The position numbers and the translations under genes are program-made. Below the pieces are notes generated by a model. That model was given only the letters and a program-made list of their open reading frames with translations. It had not been told where the DNA came from and made no database searches. Shown piece by piece: positions 33,901 through 45,151 of a DNA stretch of 64,000 bases (the first letter of the stretch is position 1; each line of letters opens with the position of its first letter). The DNA is taken from the NCBI RefSeq assembly GCF_030463535.1, contig NC_132880.1:40429842-40493841 (forward strand), given 5' to 3'. This DNA is from Salminus brasiliensis. Lineage: Eukaryota; Chordata; Actinopteri; Characiformes; Bryconidae.

Positions 33901-35829
33901 TGGTGGTTAGTCAGTTCTCTGTCTCTGTCAGTTCTACACACCACATTAAACATTAGACTGCTGGTGTTAGATGCAGGGGGTCTGGTCTAGGGGGCCTCTA
34001 GTGTTTATTCACTGTGTTCTGTATGTTGTGTAACGTTTGCAAGCAGCAGTTACGGAAAGAACTCTCAGCTCTTTGGTCTATGCGTCTGCTGTGGCCATGA
34101 GAATCACTTAAACCTACAGCAGACATACGACTGCAAACCTTATCTTTTACCCGGTATTGATTAGCGTCTTCAGTTTATCAGCAGTGACTCCTGGGTTTGT
34201 CAGGAGGACCCCTCATGCGATGCTGATTATGTGGATTATTTATGAGCATGGATCTTTCCTGCCACCTACTGCAGCCGTGGGTAACCTGTCAGAAGACTTG
34301 ATTTTTAGTGTGGTGCAGGAGTGTGATCGTTACCAGACGATTTAGGAGGACCAGAGCCTGGACTGGATCTGAAAAGGGGGGCCTGGAGCTTCTGAAAACT
34401 GGGACGGACATCCATGTGACCGCCTTGAGATCTGAAGGGAGAAGTTGTGAGTTAGTAATTTGCGTCAAAGCCACATTCTTCGATTGAGCAATGCCTTCTT
34501 AAAACCTTCTTTTTTTGGATCGTTTGACTCCATTAGAAGACCTAATGGTGCTGGTGATGTAAGGTGGAAACAGCTAAGCTTTGCTCAGTGGCAGGTGAGG
34601 GAGGGGTTGAGGTACAAAAGGTCTTTTGAGTTGGAAATGGGGCCTGGCACACTTTCTCACCCCATACTGCTCTCTCAAAAGCTCTCTTTCACTCAGACGA
34701 CAGAGCTTCTGCTTGGTAGTAGGCACATCCCTATGGCCTTCCAGCCACTGCTGTGCCCTTCGGAAACTGCGATATCCACTTGGGTGACCTGTAGATATAA
34801 GTTTGGGGTTAAACCGAGCCGAACTCAAAGCCATCTCTTTGGATCCTGAAAAGCTGTTCTGGAATCTAAATCATGGTTTGACCTTTCCCCGTCATTTGTG
34901 TGTATTATGTAGCTTTCTCTGAAAGCAACATGCTGTGCTGTACAGGATCTAGGGTAAAGAGCAGAATACTCTGTGGAAGAGAGAGATTTTAAAAGTCAAA
35001 TGTCACAGTGGGCTGTGGGAAAGGCCCACGGTTTGCTGGACGTCCACCGCAGAGCAGAAGGCCTGAGCAGAGCAGCTGATGTGTGTGTTCAGTTCTGTTA
35101 AATGTCCCGCTGCGGCTGTCTGGTGCTGGGTGGTTCTCTCTGGGGCGTGAGTGAATGCGGCCTCTGTGTGTGTGCACGCGCGTGTGTTTGGCCTGCCCCG
35201 TCACTGCTTATCCCCTTCTACGTCTACATGAGGCGGAAGACAGGAGGCTGTTCATGACTGTAGATGTGTTTCAGTACAGGCGTTTGGAGTTGACATAAAC
35301 GTGTGAACTCAGCGTGTGTTTGGAAGGGTGTGTGTTTTCTTTGGGTGCAGACAGTGACCTTTACCAGCTGCTGTGTGTCATCAGCGCTACAGGATGAAGG
35401 GTGACCGTCACTGTGTGTGTGTTCTTTAGTGCCTTTGCCTCAATTACAGTAGAGTGTTTGTTTTTGTAGGAGTGACAGCAGGCACTGGTTTTGGATCTTA
35501 CCAGTGAAAGTCCTGAAAGTGGCCTAGCTGTCTGATGAAGACTCGGTTTACCCAGTTTTGGGTGGGTGTACATACTAAAACCAGTCCTAGTTCTGACCTC
35601 TCTTTATCCCCTAGAACTAAACAGGCTGGTTTTGTTATCGTGCTACGTCTGTTCTGATCGGCTGTGCTGTTTTGAGCTTGATTTGAAAAGCAGTCCAAGC
35701 TGAAATGCTCCTTATACTGTCAGTAGAAATGTGTGCAGCAAAACTGTCAGTAGAGACAGGACAAGACAACCAGATTCACTGTTAGCGTCGGACACAGATC
35801 CGTCACCCATCCGTTCAGTGAACACACAC
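33901..35829. other. Intergenic stretch, nothing recognised
   Basis: No exon, repeat end or promoter-like composition. Open frames (34157-34849, 35361-35698) look random in composition. Confidence 0.4.
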
Positions 35830-36005
35830 AGTGACTATGAGCACACATGGCCGGGCGGTGGGCATCCATTGCTGCGGCGCCCGGGGAGCAGAAAGGGTGA
35901 AGGGCCTTGCTCAAGGGCCCAACAGTGGGGGCTTGCAGAGCCTGGGTATCGAACCCACAACCCTGTCATCAATAGCCCAGAGCTCTAACCGCTGAGCCAC
36001 AATCC
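35830..36005 (-). mobile_element. tRNA-derived SINE, family 2 (copy 1)
   Basis: Minus orientation. The tRNA-like head has A box TGGCTCAGCGGT (complement at 35988-36000) and an exact B box GGTTCGATACC (complement at 35945-35955), followed by the body AGCAAGGCCCTTCACCC... that matches 46987-47215 in reverse. A partial third copy is at 39295-39385. Confidence 0.8.
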
Positions 36006-36435
36006 GGGGCACTGCCAGGGATTGTGGGTCCCATAAAAAGATATTACATTGGGCCCTGTCAGTCACAGGCCTCTAACATTGTCCTAACTTTTCCCCCCAT
36101 ACGGCGCCCCTGAGTAGTGGTGCTAGCATCCCGGAAACCGCTAACATCTTGGGATGTTCTAGAGCTGTCGAAGTGAAGGTGTACGGAGAGCGGACTTCTC
36201 TCACATTGACTGTCTAACAGTGGTGCATCATGGACAATTGATTCCAGAGCGGAACAGCGACTTCGGCGAGTGGTACAGAGAAATCGATGCGGCACTGTGG
36301 AGCAGTTCACCTCTATACTGAACACCTTCCATCAACTATTGCAGTCCATGCCGTAGTGTCTCGCTACTGTCAGCCAAGCCAAGGGTGGTTATTCCCACTA
36401 TTAGATAAGTGGTCATAGTATTCTGATATGACTGT
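36006..36435. other. Intergenic stretch, possibly an old repeat
   Basis: Sequence 36160-36330 (for example GGTGCATCATGGACAATTGA) gives an impression of an interspersed repeat but has no visible ends. Not classified. Confidence 0.25.
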
Positions 36436-36439
36436 GTTA

Positions 36440-36905
36440 AATAAATGAGCCATAACATTAAAACCATCTGCCTTGTATTGCCAACACAGCTCTGCCCCAT
36501 CAAGGCATGGACTCCACAAGATCTTTGAAGGTGTCCTGTGCGAAGGTGTCCATTAAGAACAGATCCTTTAAGTCCTGTCCAGATGGGCATTAGTAAGTCT
36601 TGAACATCCATGACCCTGTCCCCACTTCAGTGGTTGCCTTTCCTTGGAGCACTTTTGACAGGTACTGACCACTGCATACCAGGATCACCATATGAGACCT
36701 GACTGATGTTTCGGTGATGTTCTGACCCAGTAGTCTAGCCATCATAATTAGGCTCTTGTCAAATTTGCCCAGATGTTTATGCTCTGTCATTTTTCCTGCT
36801 TTTAACACGTCATCTTCATCAATGAACTGACTGTTCTCTTGCTGCCTAATACAGTATGTAGATCCAAACCCTGGACACATAACCCTGGTGGTCAGATGAA
36901 TCATG
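36440..36905 (-). mobile_element. Internally deleted Tc1-like transposon (copy A)
   Basis: Left end GAGCCATAACATTAAAACCA matches the terminal repeat of copy B at 37904. Moving right, the complement contains the transposase C-terminal tail motifs (GGACTTAAAGGATCTG, CTTGTGGAGTCCATGCC) and then the 5' motifs (CATCAGTCAGGTCTCATATG, GGGTCAGAACATCACCG). The central transposase domain is missing, as in copies B and D. Confidence 0.65.
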
Positions 36906-36909
36906 ATAC

Positions 36910-36985
36910 TTTATTTAGCCTAGTGGTGAAGTTACTCACTTTCCACACAGGAGAAGAGGGTTCGAGCTTAGCATAGGGAAGCGCT
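36910..36985 (+). mobile_element. tRNA-like SINE head fragment
   Basis: A-box-like TAGCCTAGTGGT (36916-36927) and B-box-like GGTTCGAGCTT (36959-36969) at tRNA-like spacing. No acceptor stem pairs, so it is not a functional tRNA gene. Probably the head of a third SINE family. Confidence 0.4.
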
Positions 36986-37903
36986 TGTTAGCTTTTAATG
37001 CTGCATCTGTTAATATAATTGTCCCTTTGGCTGTGCATGTAGTGTAACTGGATGTTCAGCCATTAATGGCTTCTTTATTGAGTAAAATTGTGTGAGTGGT
37101 AACGGGACAATTGCACGCAGCCCTGTAATGAGCTGTAAATATCTAAACCACTGGTGTGGTTTCCAGGGGTCGAGTAATGGAAGACAGTACAACACAGACA
37201 ACACATTTTTGTAATTAATGTGATAAGTTCAGGAGTCTGGAGCTTGTGCGTGACGCAGATGCACTCGCATGTTTAGATGCCAAAGCAATGGAAGCTTTCG
37301 ACAAACATGCATGGGAAGTAATGCAGACTAATGCATTCTGCACTCCATCTAATGCACCACACGTTCCACAGATGCCGCGAAGTATGCTGTCCAAGAGGCC
37401 ATTAGGATGACTTGCATAAAATCACATAAACCAAATGCATGGTATTGATTGTTGATATGCTGTCCTTCCACAAACTGCTCATGCTGTAAACACAGCATGT
37501 CAGGAGCATACATTTCTACATCCTCTGTGAGCATATTGTGAAGAATGGCGTATAGGGCACCTGTTCAGTTGTTAAATGGAGTGCTCCTAATGGTAATAAT
37601 TCCATTAGCTTGTATCATTTTCTAACCTTTGCACATTTTAGCCATACATTTGACTCAGACATGTTTTTTTTTTGGTCAGATGACGCATGCGGAGAGCATT
37701 GGCACGCAGCGTTTTACAGCCCTGTTTTGTTCCCAGTACTCGGAGCATTGTAGTGCATATCCCCAGCACCTGTTCAGCTGGGATAATCTTGCCCTTGACA
37801 TAAACAACATGGAATTTTGTGCTCATTCTCTGCACGTGGCACATGGCTAGTCGCATGTTTTCACAAAAGTACAAACGTCTCTCTCTCAAATACACACGTT
37901 ATA
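36986..37903. other. Intergenic stretch, nothing recognised
   Basis: AT-rich and non-coding; no repeat ends identified before copy B. Confidence 0.4.
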
Positions 37904-38340
37904 CACCGATCAGCCATAACATTAGTACCACTGACAGGTGGTATATTGATTATCTTTGTCTACAGTGGCATCCGTCAGTGGCTGGGATATATTAGGCAGC
38001 AGGTAAGCAGTCGGTTCCTAAAGGTGATGTGTTAAAAGCAGGAGCGAAATTGTGAAGGTTAGACATGTGGGTCAGAACATCTCCAAAGCATCAGGCAGGT
38101 CCTGTGGGTTTTTTCTGGTATGTGGTGGTCATAGGGGTCATGGGCACCTAAGACTCACTGATGCGACCCATGGAGGCCCCACCTCAAACCTTACAGGATT
38201 TAAAGGATCCGCTGCTAACATCTTGGTGCCAAATATCACAGGACGCCTTCAGAGGTCTTGTGGAGTCCATGCTTTGAATGGTCAGATCTTTTGTGCAGGC
38301 ACAAGGGGCACAATATTGTGCTAATGTTATGACTGATGAT
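37904..38340 (+). mobile_element. Internally deleted Tc1-like transposon (copy B)
   Basis: Starts after a TA with CACCGATCAGCCATAACATT and ends with the inverted form TAATGTTATGACTGAT. A frame near the 3' end reads MEAPPQTLQDLKDPLLTSWC, then RGLVESML and a stop, which is the usual C-terminal end of a Tc1-like transposase. About 1.2 kb of the autonomous element's middle is missing, so this is a non-autonomous derivative. Confidence 0.75.
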
Positions 38341-38811
38341 ACAGATAATTTTGTATGGAAACAAAATACAAGAAAAAAGACATTACGCTATTTGTCTGAG
38401 CTGTTGTTCATGTGTTCTATATCAAATATGAATGTTTTAATTACATGACGTCTGTGGTTGGTTTTGCTTTAAAAATTGGGGGTTTGGAGTTCTCCCATAG
38501 TTTCTCCGGGGAGGGGTTGGTTGTCACACTGCATTATAACTAACCCCAGTGGCTTGTAGTTTGGCCATCACAGCAAAAACACATTATTCCTTCTAATAAT
38601 GACAGCGGTAATCACCACAGTTTCTCACTCCCAGACATGTTTTAATGTGTTTTGTGATAAACATTGGTGATAATAGCTTTCATGTTTATTTGGATTTTTT
38701 CCAACATTATTATTTCAAAGGAAAACACACACTGCATTTCTCATTCATTTAATTTTGTATCTCCATTCTTGCCTTTTTTCCGCTTTTCGACATGATTTGA
38801 TTCTGGCAGTT
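38341..38811. other. Intergenic stretch, nothing recognised
   Basis: AT-rich, no coding or repeat signature. Confidence 0.4.
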
Positions 38812-39038
38812 GTTTCCATTTCCATTTCCATTTACGGCATTTAGCTAACGCTCTAATCCAGAGCGACTTACAAGGTTACTGGTATTACAGAGATGAGCCA
38901 ATGCAGTGTTAGGAGTCTTGCCCAAGGACTCTTATTGGTGTAGCACAGCATAGCCACCCAGACTGGGAATCGAACCCCAGTCTCCCACATGGTGTGGTAG
39001 CTCACTGGCAGGTAGGGGTGTTATCTGTTGTGCCACAA
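38812..39038 (-). mobile_element. tRNA-derived SINE, family 1 (copy 2)
   Basis: Minus orientation: tail complement (CATTTACGGCATTTAGCTAA, CAGAGCGACTTACAAGG) first, then the body, then the B box complement GGAATCGAACC and the head (TGTTGTGCCACA). Same family as 7027-7258 and 48478-48692. Confidence 0.85.
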
Positions 39039-39567
39039 TGTGTGTGTTCTTTACATTGTGTCAAAATCTCAGGATGACTGGACTGTATTTGGAGGAAGAG
39101 TGCACTGTTTCTTCACCCCCCACCCCCCCACCCCCAACTGTCTGCTAGTCCAGAGGATCAAACTGGGAACCTTACAGTCCCAAATCTTCTTAAACCTTTA
39201 GGCCACATTTATTAATAAATATATGAAGTATGTTTATGGTCAGCATGCTCATACAGGGCAACGCATTTCTTCTCTCAGCATATTCCAGCAGAGTGGAGTA
39301 AGTGCCTTGCTCAAGGGCCCGGATATCGGAGCCACAACTTTGTGATCAATAACCTAGTCCTCTAACCATGGAGCTACCTCTACTGGGTTATATATATATA
39401 TATATACATAAAATAATGAATAAATACTATATATTTTTTGTATTTATGTAATCAGATCAAGCTGTGCTCTTCAAAAGAACATACTGATAGATCAATGATA
39501 GATCAGTAATTGATCAGTGATTGATTATAGTCTCATTGGAAAGTAGCCCCCTCCCTATACACTCACA

Positions 39568-39605
<38 letters not shown>

Positions 39606-39620
39606 TACACACACACTCTC
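39039..39620. repeat. Low-complexity block upstream of kcnq4
   Basis: Contains a CCCCAC-type C-rich stretch (39113-39135), a partial family-2 SINE in minus orientation (39295-39385, with CTTGCTCAAGGGCCC and AATAACCTAGTCCTCTAACC), a (TA)n tract at 39388-39404 and a (CA)n/(ACTC)n tract at 39558-39630. No gene. Confidence 0.7.
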
Positions 39621-40010
39621 ACACTCAGCCACCCTCCTGTCCTACCCTCGAGCCCGTGTGTATGTGCGTTTTTTTCCCCTCCAGCGCTGTATGCTGAGGG
39701 TCCCACCGCGCGCGCACACTCACTCACTCACACTCTGTGCTGTTCAGGAGTTCACGGCGCGTGAGCGGCCGACCTGAGCGGAGAGCAGCGCTGCTGTTAC
39801 AGCTCGAGCCATCGCGGAGCAGAGAGCGCGTGACCGCCGACTTTCACTTCTCCACCGGCGCGTCGCTCCGGGTTTGGAGCCGAACTTTCAGCGCACACCG
39901 TGAGTGCGTGCGTACGCGCGCGTGTGTGTGTTTATGTGTGTTTGTGTTGGCGCGCTCCTCTTCCTCGCGCGAAACTTCTGCGCGTCTGCTCTCTTGCCGC
40001 TCGCGCCGCC

Positions 40011-40073
40011 ATGAAGTGCTCTCTCTCCAGCTACGGGCCGGCGCGGCTAGCCCAACTTTTCCTGACGCGCTGA
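40011..40073 (+). other. Upstream ORF 1 in kcnq4 leader (20 codons)
   Basis: ATG in a near-ideal initiation context (GCCGCCATGA), 20 codons, stop TGA at 40071-40073, ending 312 nt before the main start. If present in the transcript it should capture many scanning ribosomes. Confidence 0.4.
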
Positions 40074-40338
40074 AATCGCCGCGAGCGAGAAAACTGGAAC
40101 GGCTGGACCATGGTCGCGCGCGCGCTCGCTCTTCCTGCCTGGTAAAAGCTCGCGCAACTTTTCAAGCGCGCAGATGAAAGCGATGTCTCTAACGGAAAGG
40201 GCAAAGTGACTTTTCGCGCGCTCGTCTCGCTCTCCAAACAAAAGTCCACAGGCTAAAGGGGGCCGAAGGACTCGCCTCGCTCGTGCCGGGCGACTCGGTC
40301 GCACGCGCGCACCCCCTCCATAAATCACTCGGACGCTT

Positions 40339-40365
40339 ATGGCGAAGTCGCGCTTGCCTTGCTGA
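40339..40365 (+). other. Upstream ORF 2 in kcnq4 leader (8 codons)
   Basis: ATG with a poor context (C at -3, G at +4), eight codons, stop TGA at 40363-40365, only 20 nt before the main ATG. A minimal uORF; effect would depend on leaky scanning. Confidence 0.4.
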
Positions 40366-40385
40366 GGCTCCGTTTCCGCGCAGGC

Positions 40386-40690
40386 ATGCTGGGAAGCCCT
40401 TCGAATAACGGAGGCGTGAGGATGCTCGCCCCCCCGGGGCCCGGCGACGACCGGCGAGTGGAGTTCGTGGCACTGGCGGCCGTGCACGCGGACCGGAGCG
40501 AGCCGTCGAGCCCGGAGCGCGCGCAGCCGCCCTCGCAGCGCACGGGGCTCCTGGGGACGCCGCTGCCCGTGCCTCCCGGAGCGCGTGCCTCTGCCTCGGC
40601 GTCCAGCAAGCGCTACAGGAAGCTGCAGAACTGCCTGTACAACGTGCTGGAGAGGCCGCGAGGATGGGCCTTCATTTACCACGCGTTCAT
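40386..40690 (+). CDS. kcnq4: KCNQ4 (Kv7.4) potassium channel, coding exon 1 (N-terminus), partial gene
   Basis: KCNQ4 is a six-transmembrane, voltage-gated potassium channel of the plasma membrane (M-type current; known for cochlear hair cells and smooth muscle). Exon 1 encodes about 102 residues from MLGSPSNNGG: a variable cytoplasmic Gly/Pro/Ala-rich N-terminus with VEFVALAAVHA and GLLGTPLP (matching the KCNQ4 type), then the KCNQ-wide block SKRYRKLQNCLYNVLERPRG WAFIYHAF that leads into S1. A consensus donor GTGAGT at 40691 ends the exon in phase 2, as expected within the first S1 codons. ATG at 40386 has G at -3 and is the only in-frame ATG before the match. Paralogue choice (KCNQ4, not KCNQ5/2) rests on the N-terminal motifs and linkage to nfyc. 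S1-S6, pore and C-terminus lie beyond the window. Confidence 0.9.
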
Positions 40691-40905
40691 GTGAGTCCCC
40701 TCTCTCACCTGCAGCCAGGAAGAGTTTCAGCTCAATACCAGACACTGCTGTTACACCTGCTGTTACACCCACAGCTTTAGGGAACTCTAGAGTGGTGCTG
40801 GGGAAGCTCAAGCAACCGTTTGAGAGCTGCAGAGGCCTTTCTGTGTGAGGGGGAACCTGTATAAAGTTCTGTATATATTATATTCTGCACATATTATATA
40901 GAACC

Positions 40906-41170
40906 TTATTATCTGAGAGTCCACTGACCTGAGCATCTGCTACACTTTCACCTGCAGCTTAAATCTATAGTCAACTACTGTTAGACCAGTAAAAGTAACA
41001 CACTGAAGTTACTACTGAAAACTACTAACTGAAGTAAATACTAAAAGTTACTACTAAAAAGATATACTATAAATTACTGCTTACTGATGTAACCACTGAA
41101 AGTTACTACTATAAGTAATTACTAACTGAAGTAAGTTATTACTACAAATAACTGCTAGAAGTAGTGAAAG
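40906..41170. repeat. ACT-rich block, copy 1 of a local duplication
   Basis: The run GAGTCCACTGACC...CACCTGCAGCTTAAATCTA... followed by ACTACTAACTGAAGTAAATA recurs at 42450-42690 with few changes. The block is internally built of TACTA and ACTGAAGTA motifs that continue to about 41240. Confidence 0.8.
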
Positions 41171-42382
41171 TAACTCCTAACTGAAGAAACTACTAATTGT
41201 AATTACTATAGTAACTATTAACTGAAGTAAGTACTAAAAGTAGCAGAGTAGCAAACGGAGTAAAATGAATACTACAGTCTATTAATGAAGAATACACACA
41301 GATAGAAATCATACTCAGTATAATCATTAGAGTAGAAATAGGTGTAGCTATTAAAGATGAACTTAAAAGGAAAATAAAAAACAGTAGTTGTTTAACTGAG
41401 TTTTTGTACAGAACTGCAGAGGAACACCAGGAGCATCCAGCCAGGTCCCAGTATGTCTCTTTTGGGGTCCAAAATGAAATGCTTAAGCTAGACAATGGCA
41501 GTTGTGAGCAATAGGAGCTGAACTGACAGAGAGAGAACGAAAGAAAAGCCTAAAAAACTACATGCAACTGAAGAACTAGAACCTGAATAAAACCACCCTA
41601 ACAATTTTCATAATTTTACTACAGACATAAGTAAATAAAAGTAATCTGTCAGGTCCATTCAAATGTTATTTAACTACTTGGAGCAGAGGAAGTAGTTCCC
41701 ACCTACCTCTGATTGTCTGTTTGTCGGTGGCACTTGTGCAATGGGAAAATCCCAGATATCAGCTGCATGGTCTAAGCCTGATGAATTTTCACCTCTTACA
41801 GGCTGAACGCTATCAGAATTCCTGTCCAGCAGAGCTAATCAGGCTTAAACTTTCTGCGTAACTTTGTTTGGGTGCCTGCTGATGGTACAAATCAACACTA
41901 CCATTCTCCCAACTGACCTCGCACAAAACAAAGCCGAGCGACGGGCCCTGTTGTTTCTTTCTTAGCATTGTAAGACAAGTGGATCCACACACATTCTCAT
42001 CTGTGAAACCAGTTCAATGATTAGTTTATTTGTGAATTCAGTATAAAATCCTCAAACCTTTAAACAACAGAGATCGATGTAATAAGTAAACATTGTTAAA
42101 GTGACAGAACACCCCCACTCCTGCTCCATCCACTTCTTATATGGAGACTAAGCTGCACAAACAGCCTGGTTCGGTTGTTTGCAATTTCAGCCAGGACTGC
42201 TTTTAGAACCAGACATAACACAGGGCAGCCAATCAGAACAGAGATTATTTACATGCATCAGTTATTTACATGCATCATGAGATCATTTACATGCATCATG
42301 TTGTATTTGGACACATGAAAAATGTTGATACTGGCCCTTTAAGTAGACTTTAAGTAAGTTTAGCTTAGCAGTATGTAAGAAG

Positions 42383-42780
42383 TCTTTCTGCATTAAGGGG
42401 TTAAACCTCTGCAGTCACATAAAAAATAGACGAATAAATTAAATAAGAAGCAGTAAGAGTCCACTGACCAGGGCATCCGCTAAACTTGTGCACCTTTACC
42501 TTTACCTTTACCTTTTTCACCTGCAGTTTAAATCTATATTCAACTACTGTTAGACTGTTAAAAGTAACACACTGAAGTTACTACTGAAAACTACTAACTG
42601 AAGTAAATACTAAAAGTTACTACTAAAAAGATATACTGTAAATTACTGCTAACTGATGTAACTGCTGACAGTAATTACTATAGTAACTATTAACTAATTA
42701 ACTAATGTAATAAGCCTTTCTGCATTAAGGGGTTAAATCTCTACAGTCACATAAAAATAAACTAATAAATAGAATTAGAA
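42383..42780. repeat. Local duplication, copy 2, with flanking 334-bp direct repeat
   Basis: CTTTCTGCATTAAGGGGTTA followed by CAGTCACATAAAAA occurs at 42384 and again at 42718, bracketing the second copy of the ACT-rich block (42450-42690). A (CTTTAC)n hexamer is at 42487-42512. The nested arrangement points to stepwise local duplication. Confidence 0.75.
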
Positions 42781-43503
42781 GCTGCAACTTAGAAATGGTA
42801 GAACTTGCTGATTGAATCCCCACACTCGAGTTTCTACACTTTTGTCCTCCTTTCGTCAGCTTGGCACACGCATCAAAGCAGAGTGATACGGCCTGTGTAT
42901 CAGTCAGCGATTACTGTACATTTCACCGGCCTATTAGGATCATGTCCGCTGCAGTTAAGAGCATATCAGTCTAAGATGGCATAAACAGAGTGATGGCTGG
43001 CATGCTGGAGTGAGCGGGCAAATGTAGTCTATTGGAAACACTTAACTCAGACGGAAGGCCGTGCAATGTGGTGTCCAGTAGCTAATTGTCATCATTACTG
43101 GTATTGTGCTGAAATCCCACCGCAGTACGTTGTGAATGGGTGACTTCATGTGACCTTGAACCGTCCAGTAAGTAAACACCCGATCCCGCTGTGTGAATTA
43201 CTGCAGGAGTACAGGATCTACTTGAACGTGCTTGTGTTTTTCTCTTGTGCAGTTATGATGTTGCTGCTGTGGTGTCAGTTTTCCTCCACACACTGTGATC
43301 TCTACACACAGAGCTTATCACAGCCTCTCACACCCAAAGTCCGTCCTTCATCTAACACGCCAGGCTCTCTGGTGAGAGGAAACCACAGCACAGTCTAAAT
43401 CAAGGCTGAAAAGATCTCGTAGTTTTATGTTTATTTTCCCACTCAGAACTACGTCACATGCATACTAGTTTCATACCGCACTCTTAGACATTGAGGTTCC
43501 TAA

Positions 43504-43848
43504 TAGAGGTGGGCGATATGCCGATATTTTATTGTATTGTGATAAATTTTGTTGTTGTGATACACGATAGGCTTTTTTAAGCAGATGGATGACGAGGATA
43601 TCGTCAGTGCTTACAGAACACTGATCAGCTGCATGTTGCACTGCTAACTGTGTAATTAGACTGGTGTAGTGCTGCACATTTTGGCTAGAAAGCACTGCAC
43701 TAGGTATGGCAGAGGAATAGCAGTTTTTAGAATTTGTTGCTACTTATGGATTTTGTGTGCGATCACAGGTATTGTGAGAAATATTGTGTAGCATGAAAAT
43801 GTTATTACATATCTCAGTATAACATTTTTACCATATTGCCCAGCCCTA
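43504..43848. mobile_element. hAT-type MITE (345 bp), copy 1
   Basis: Ends TAGAGGTGGGCGATATG and, in reverse complement, TAGGGCTGGGCAATATG. The flanking octamers GTTCCTAA and GTTCCTCA match at 7 of 8, a hAT-type target duplication. Inner ends repeat the GATA-rich, self-complementary CGATAT motifs. The same element is at 60606-60953. Confidence 0.8.
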
Positions 43849-44360
43849 GTTCCTCAGTAGTTCTAGGCTTAAATGTTCTTGAAGCTTTAACTGATATATT
43901 GTGGTAATTGTTGTATATTTATGTGAAGGATCTACACTCACATATGGGTCCCTATTTACGGTACCTATTTTACTGCATTTTTATGCAGTACTCTTTATGG
44001 GAACTATGCCTTTTTACAACCTAAATGGAACATAATTTAAAACAAAAATGTATCCATGTCTAGAAGTTCCATTAATCTGTGTGGTTTTGTGTTGTATTGT
44101 GTTTTAATAGCAAAAAAGCTGCAGTTGTGTTGTCTGTTTTAGCTCACCATGCCCTTTTTAAAGAGAGACGTAAGTTGTGTTCACAGTGGGGGGATTCGTA
44201 ACCCCTCATTGCTCAGTAGAACCTCAACTTGAAAGAACAACATTTACAGGGGATTATATTTTTTTGCTTTATATTTTATCACAGCTAGCTGACAGAATGA
44301 CCACTGGGGATCTACAGGAAGACTACAGTACACAATTCTCTATCAATTGGTTCTTTAGAG

Positions 44361-44854
44361 CAGTGGTTTCCAACCCTGGTACCAGTGGATCCCTAGCTCT
44401 GCACATTTTAGTGTTTACCCTGCTCCCATTCCAGTATTCACCAACCGTTCCTCCTTAAACCCCCCTGGGCTGTTTTCATCCAGCAATGCTTTCTTATTTG
44501 GGATTTGTTCAGTTTATGAAGAGAATGAGATCCAGCTTTATAAAAGCAGAGCTGTGAACAACCACATCAATCTGACGTATCAGACTTTGTGTTAGGACTT
44601 GTCTAAGTAACACATGTAAGAAAGTTATTAGGAAGATAGTGGTGAACGAGGCCCACTATGAGCTTAGTTTTAACTTCAGCTCCTTATTACGTTTTATTTT
44701 CTCAGGAAAGCTTTGTAAATTCGTCCTCAGATCCAGCTAATCAGCTAATAAACAAACCCTTCCTCTGCTGAATGTGGTAGGTGGTGTTAGAGCAAGAAAA
44801 CACACCATGCATGGCAGGGTCCTGCATCTAAAGGACTAGGGTTAGGAATGACTG
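44361..44854. mobile_element. Non-autonomous hAT-type element (494 bp)
   Basis: Left end CAGTGGTTTCCAACCCTGGT and right end (reverse complement) CAGTCATTCCTAACCCTAGT are inverted repeats. Flanking octamers CTTTAGAG and CCTTAGAG match at 7 of 8. No transposase frame inside. Confidence 0.8.
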
Positions 44855-45151
44855 CCTTAGAGCTAGGTGAGAGGTTTCAATGGATGACTCAAGGTTGGTG
44901 GAGAGGTAGAAAGGGGGGACGGTGCTGTATTTGGTCAATATTATTTCTCCCTGCCTGATTTTTATTGTTTTAAAGGATATGATAAATAATGTTTAATACA
45001 ACCAGGCACATGAACTTGCAAACATGCTAGGTTTAACTAAGTAAACATGTTAAAAAACAGGTGATATGCTAGTCTATATCTGATGTACACCTATCTGTAC
45101 TTACATATGCTGCTATAGTCTGTTTAGTAGATATTTAATGATTCTAATATA

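Larger units (their letters stand above)
39620..40385 (+). promoter_or_regulatory. kcnq4: kcnq4 promoter region and 5' UTR (CpG-rich)
   Basis: Sharp rise in GC and CpG from about 39700 to 40600, with many GCGCG and CGCGC motifs, framing the first coding exon; this is a CpG island promoter. No TATA box is convincing. The transcription start cannot be placed, but the leader probably includes one or both of the upstream ORFs below. Long frames on both strands here (for example minus 40047-40811) are GC artefacts. Confidence 0.6.

Noticed and set aside
36910..36985. tRNA gene
   Set aside because: A- and B-box-like motifs are present, but no acceptor or anticodon stem can be paired.
40047..40811. 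254-codon minus-strand frame antisense to kcnq4 exon 1
   Set aside because: Long frames on all strands are expected in a GC-rich island; the + strand frame matches KCNQ4.
43150..43398. Hydrophobic 82-codon frame as kcnq4 exon 2 (S1-S2)
   Set aside because: It lacks the KCNQ S1-S2 sequence and has no suitable phase-2 acceptor.
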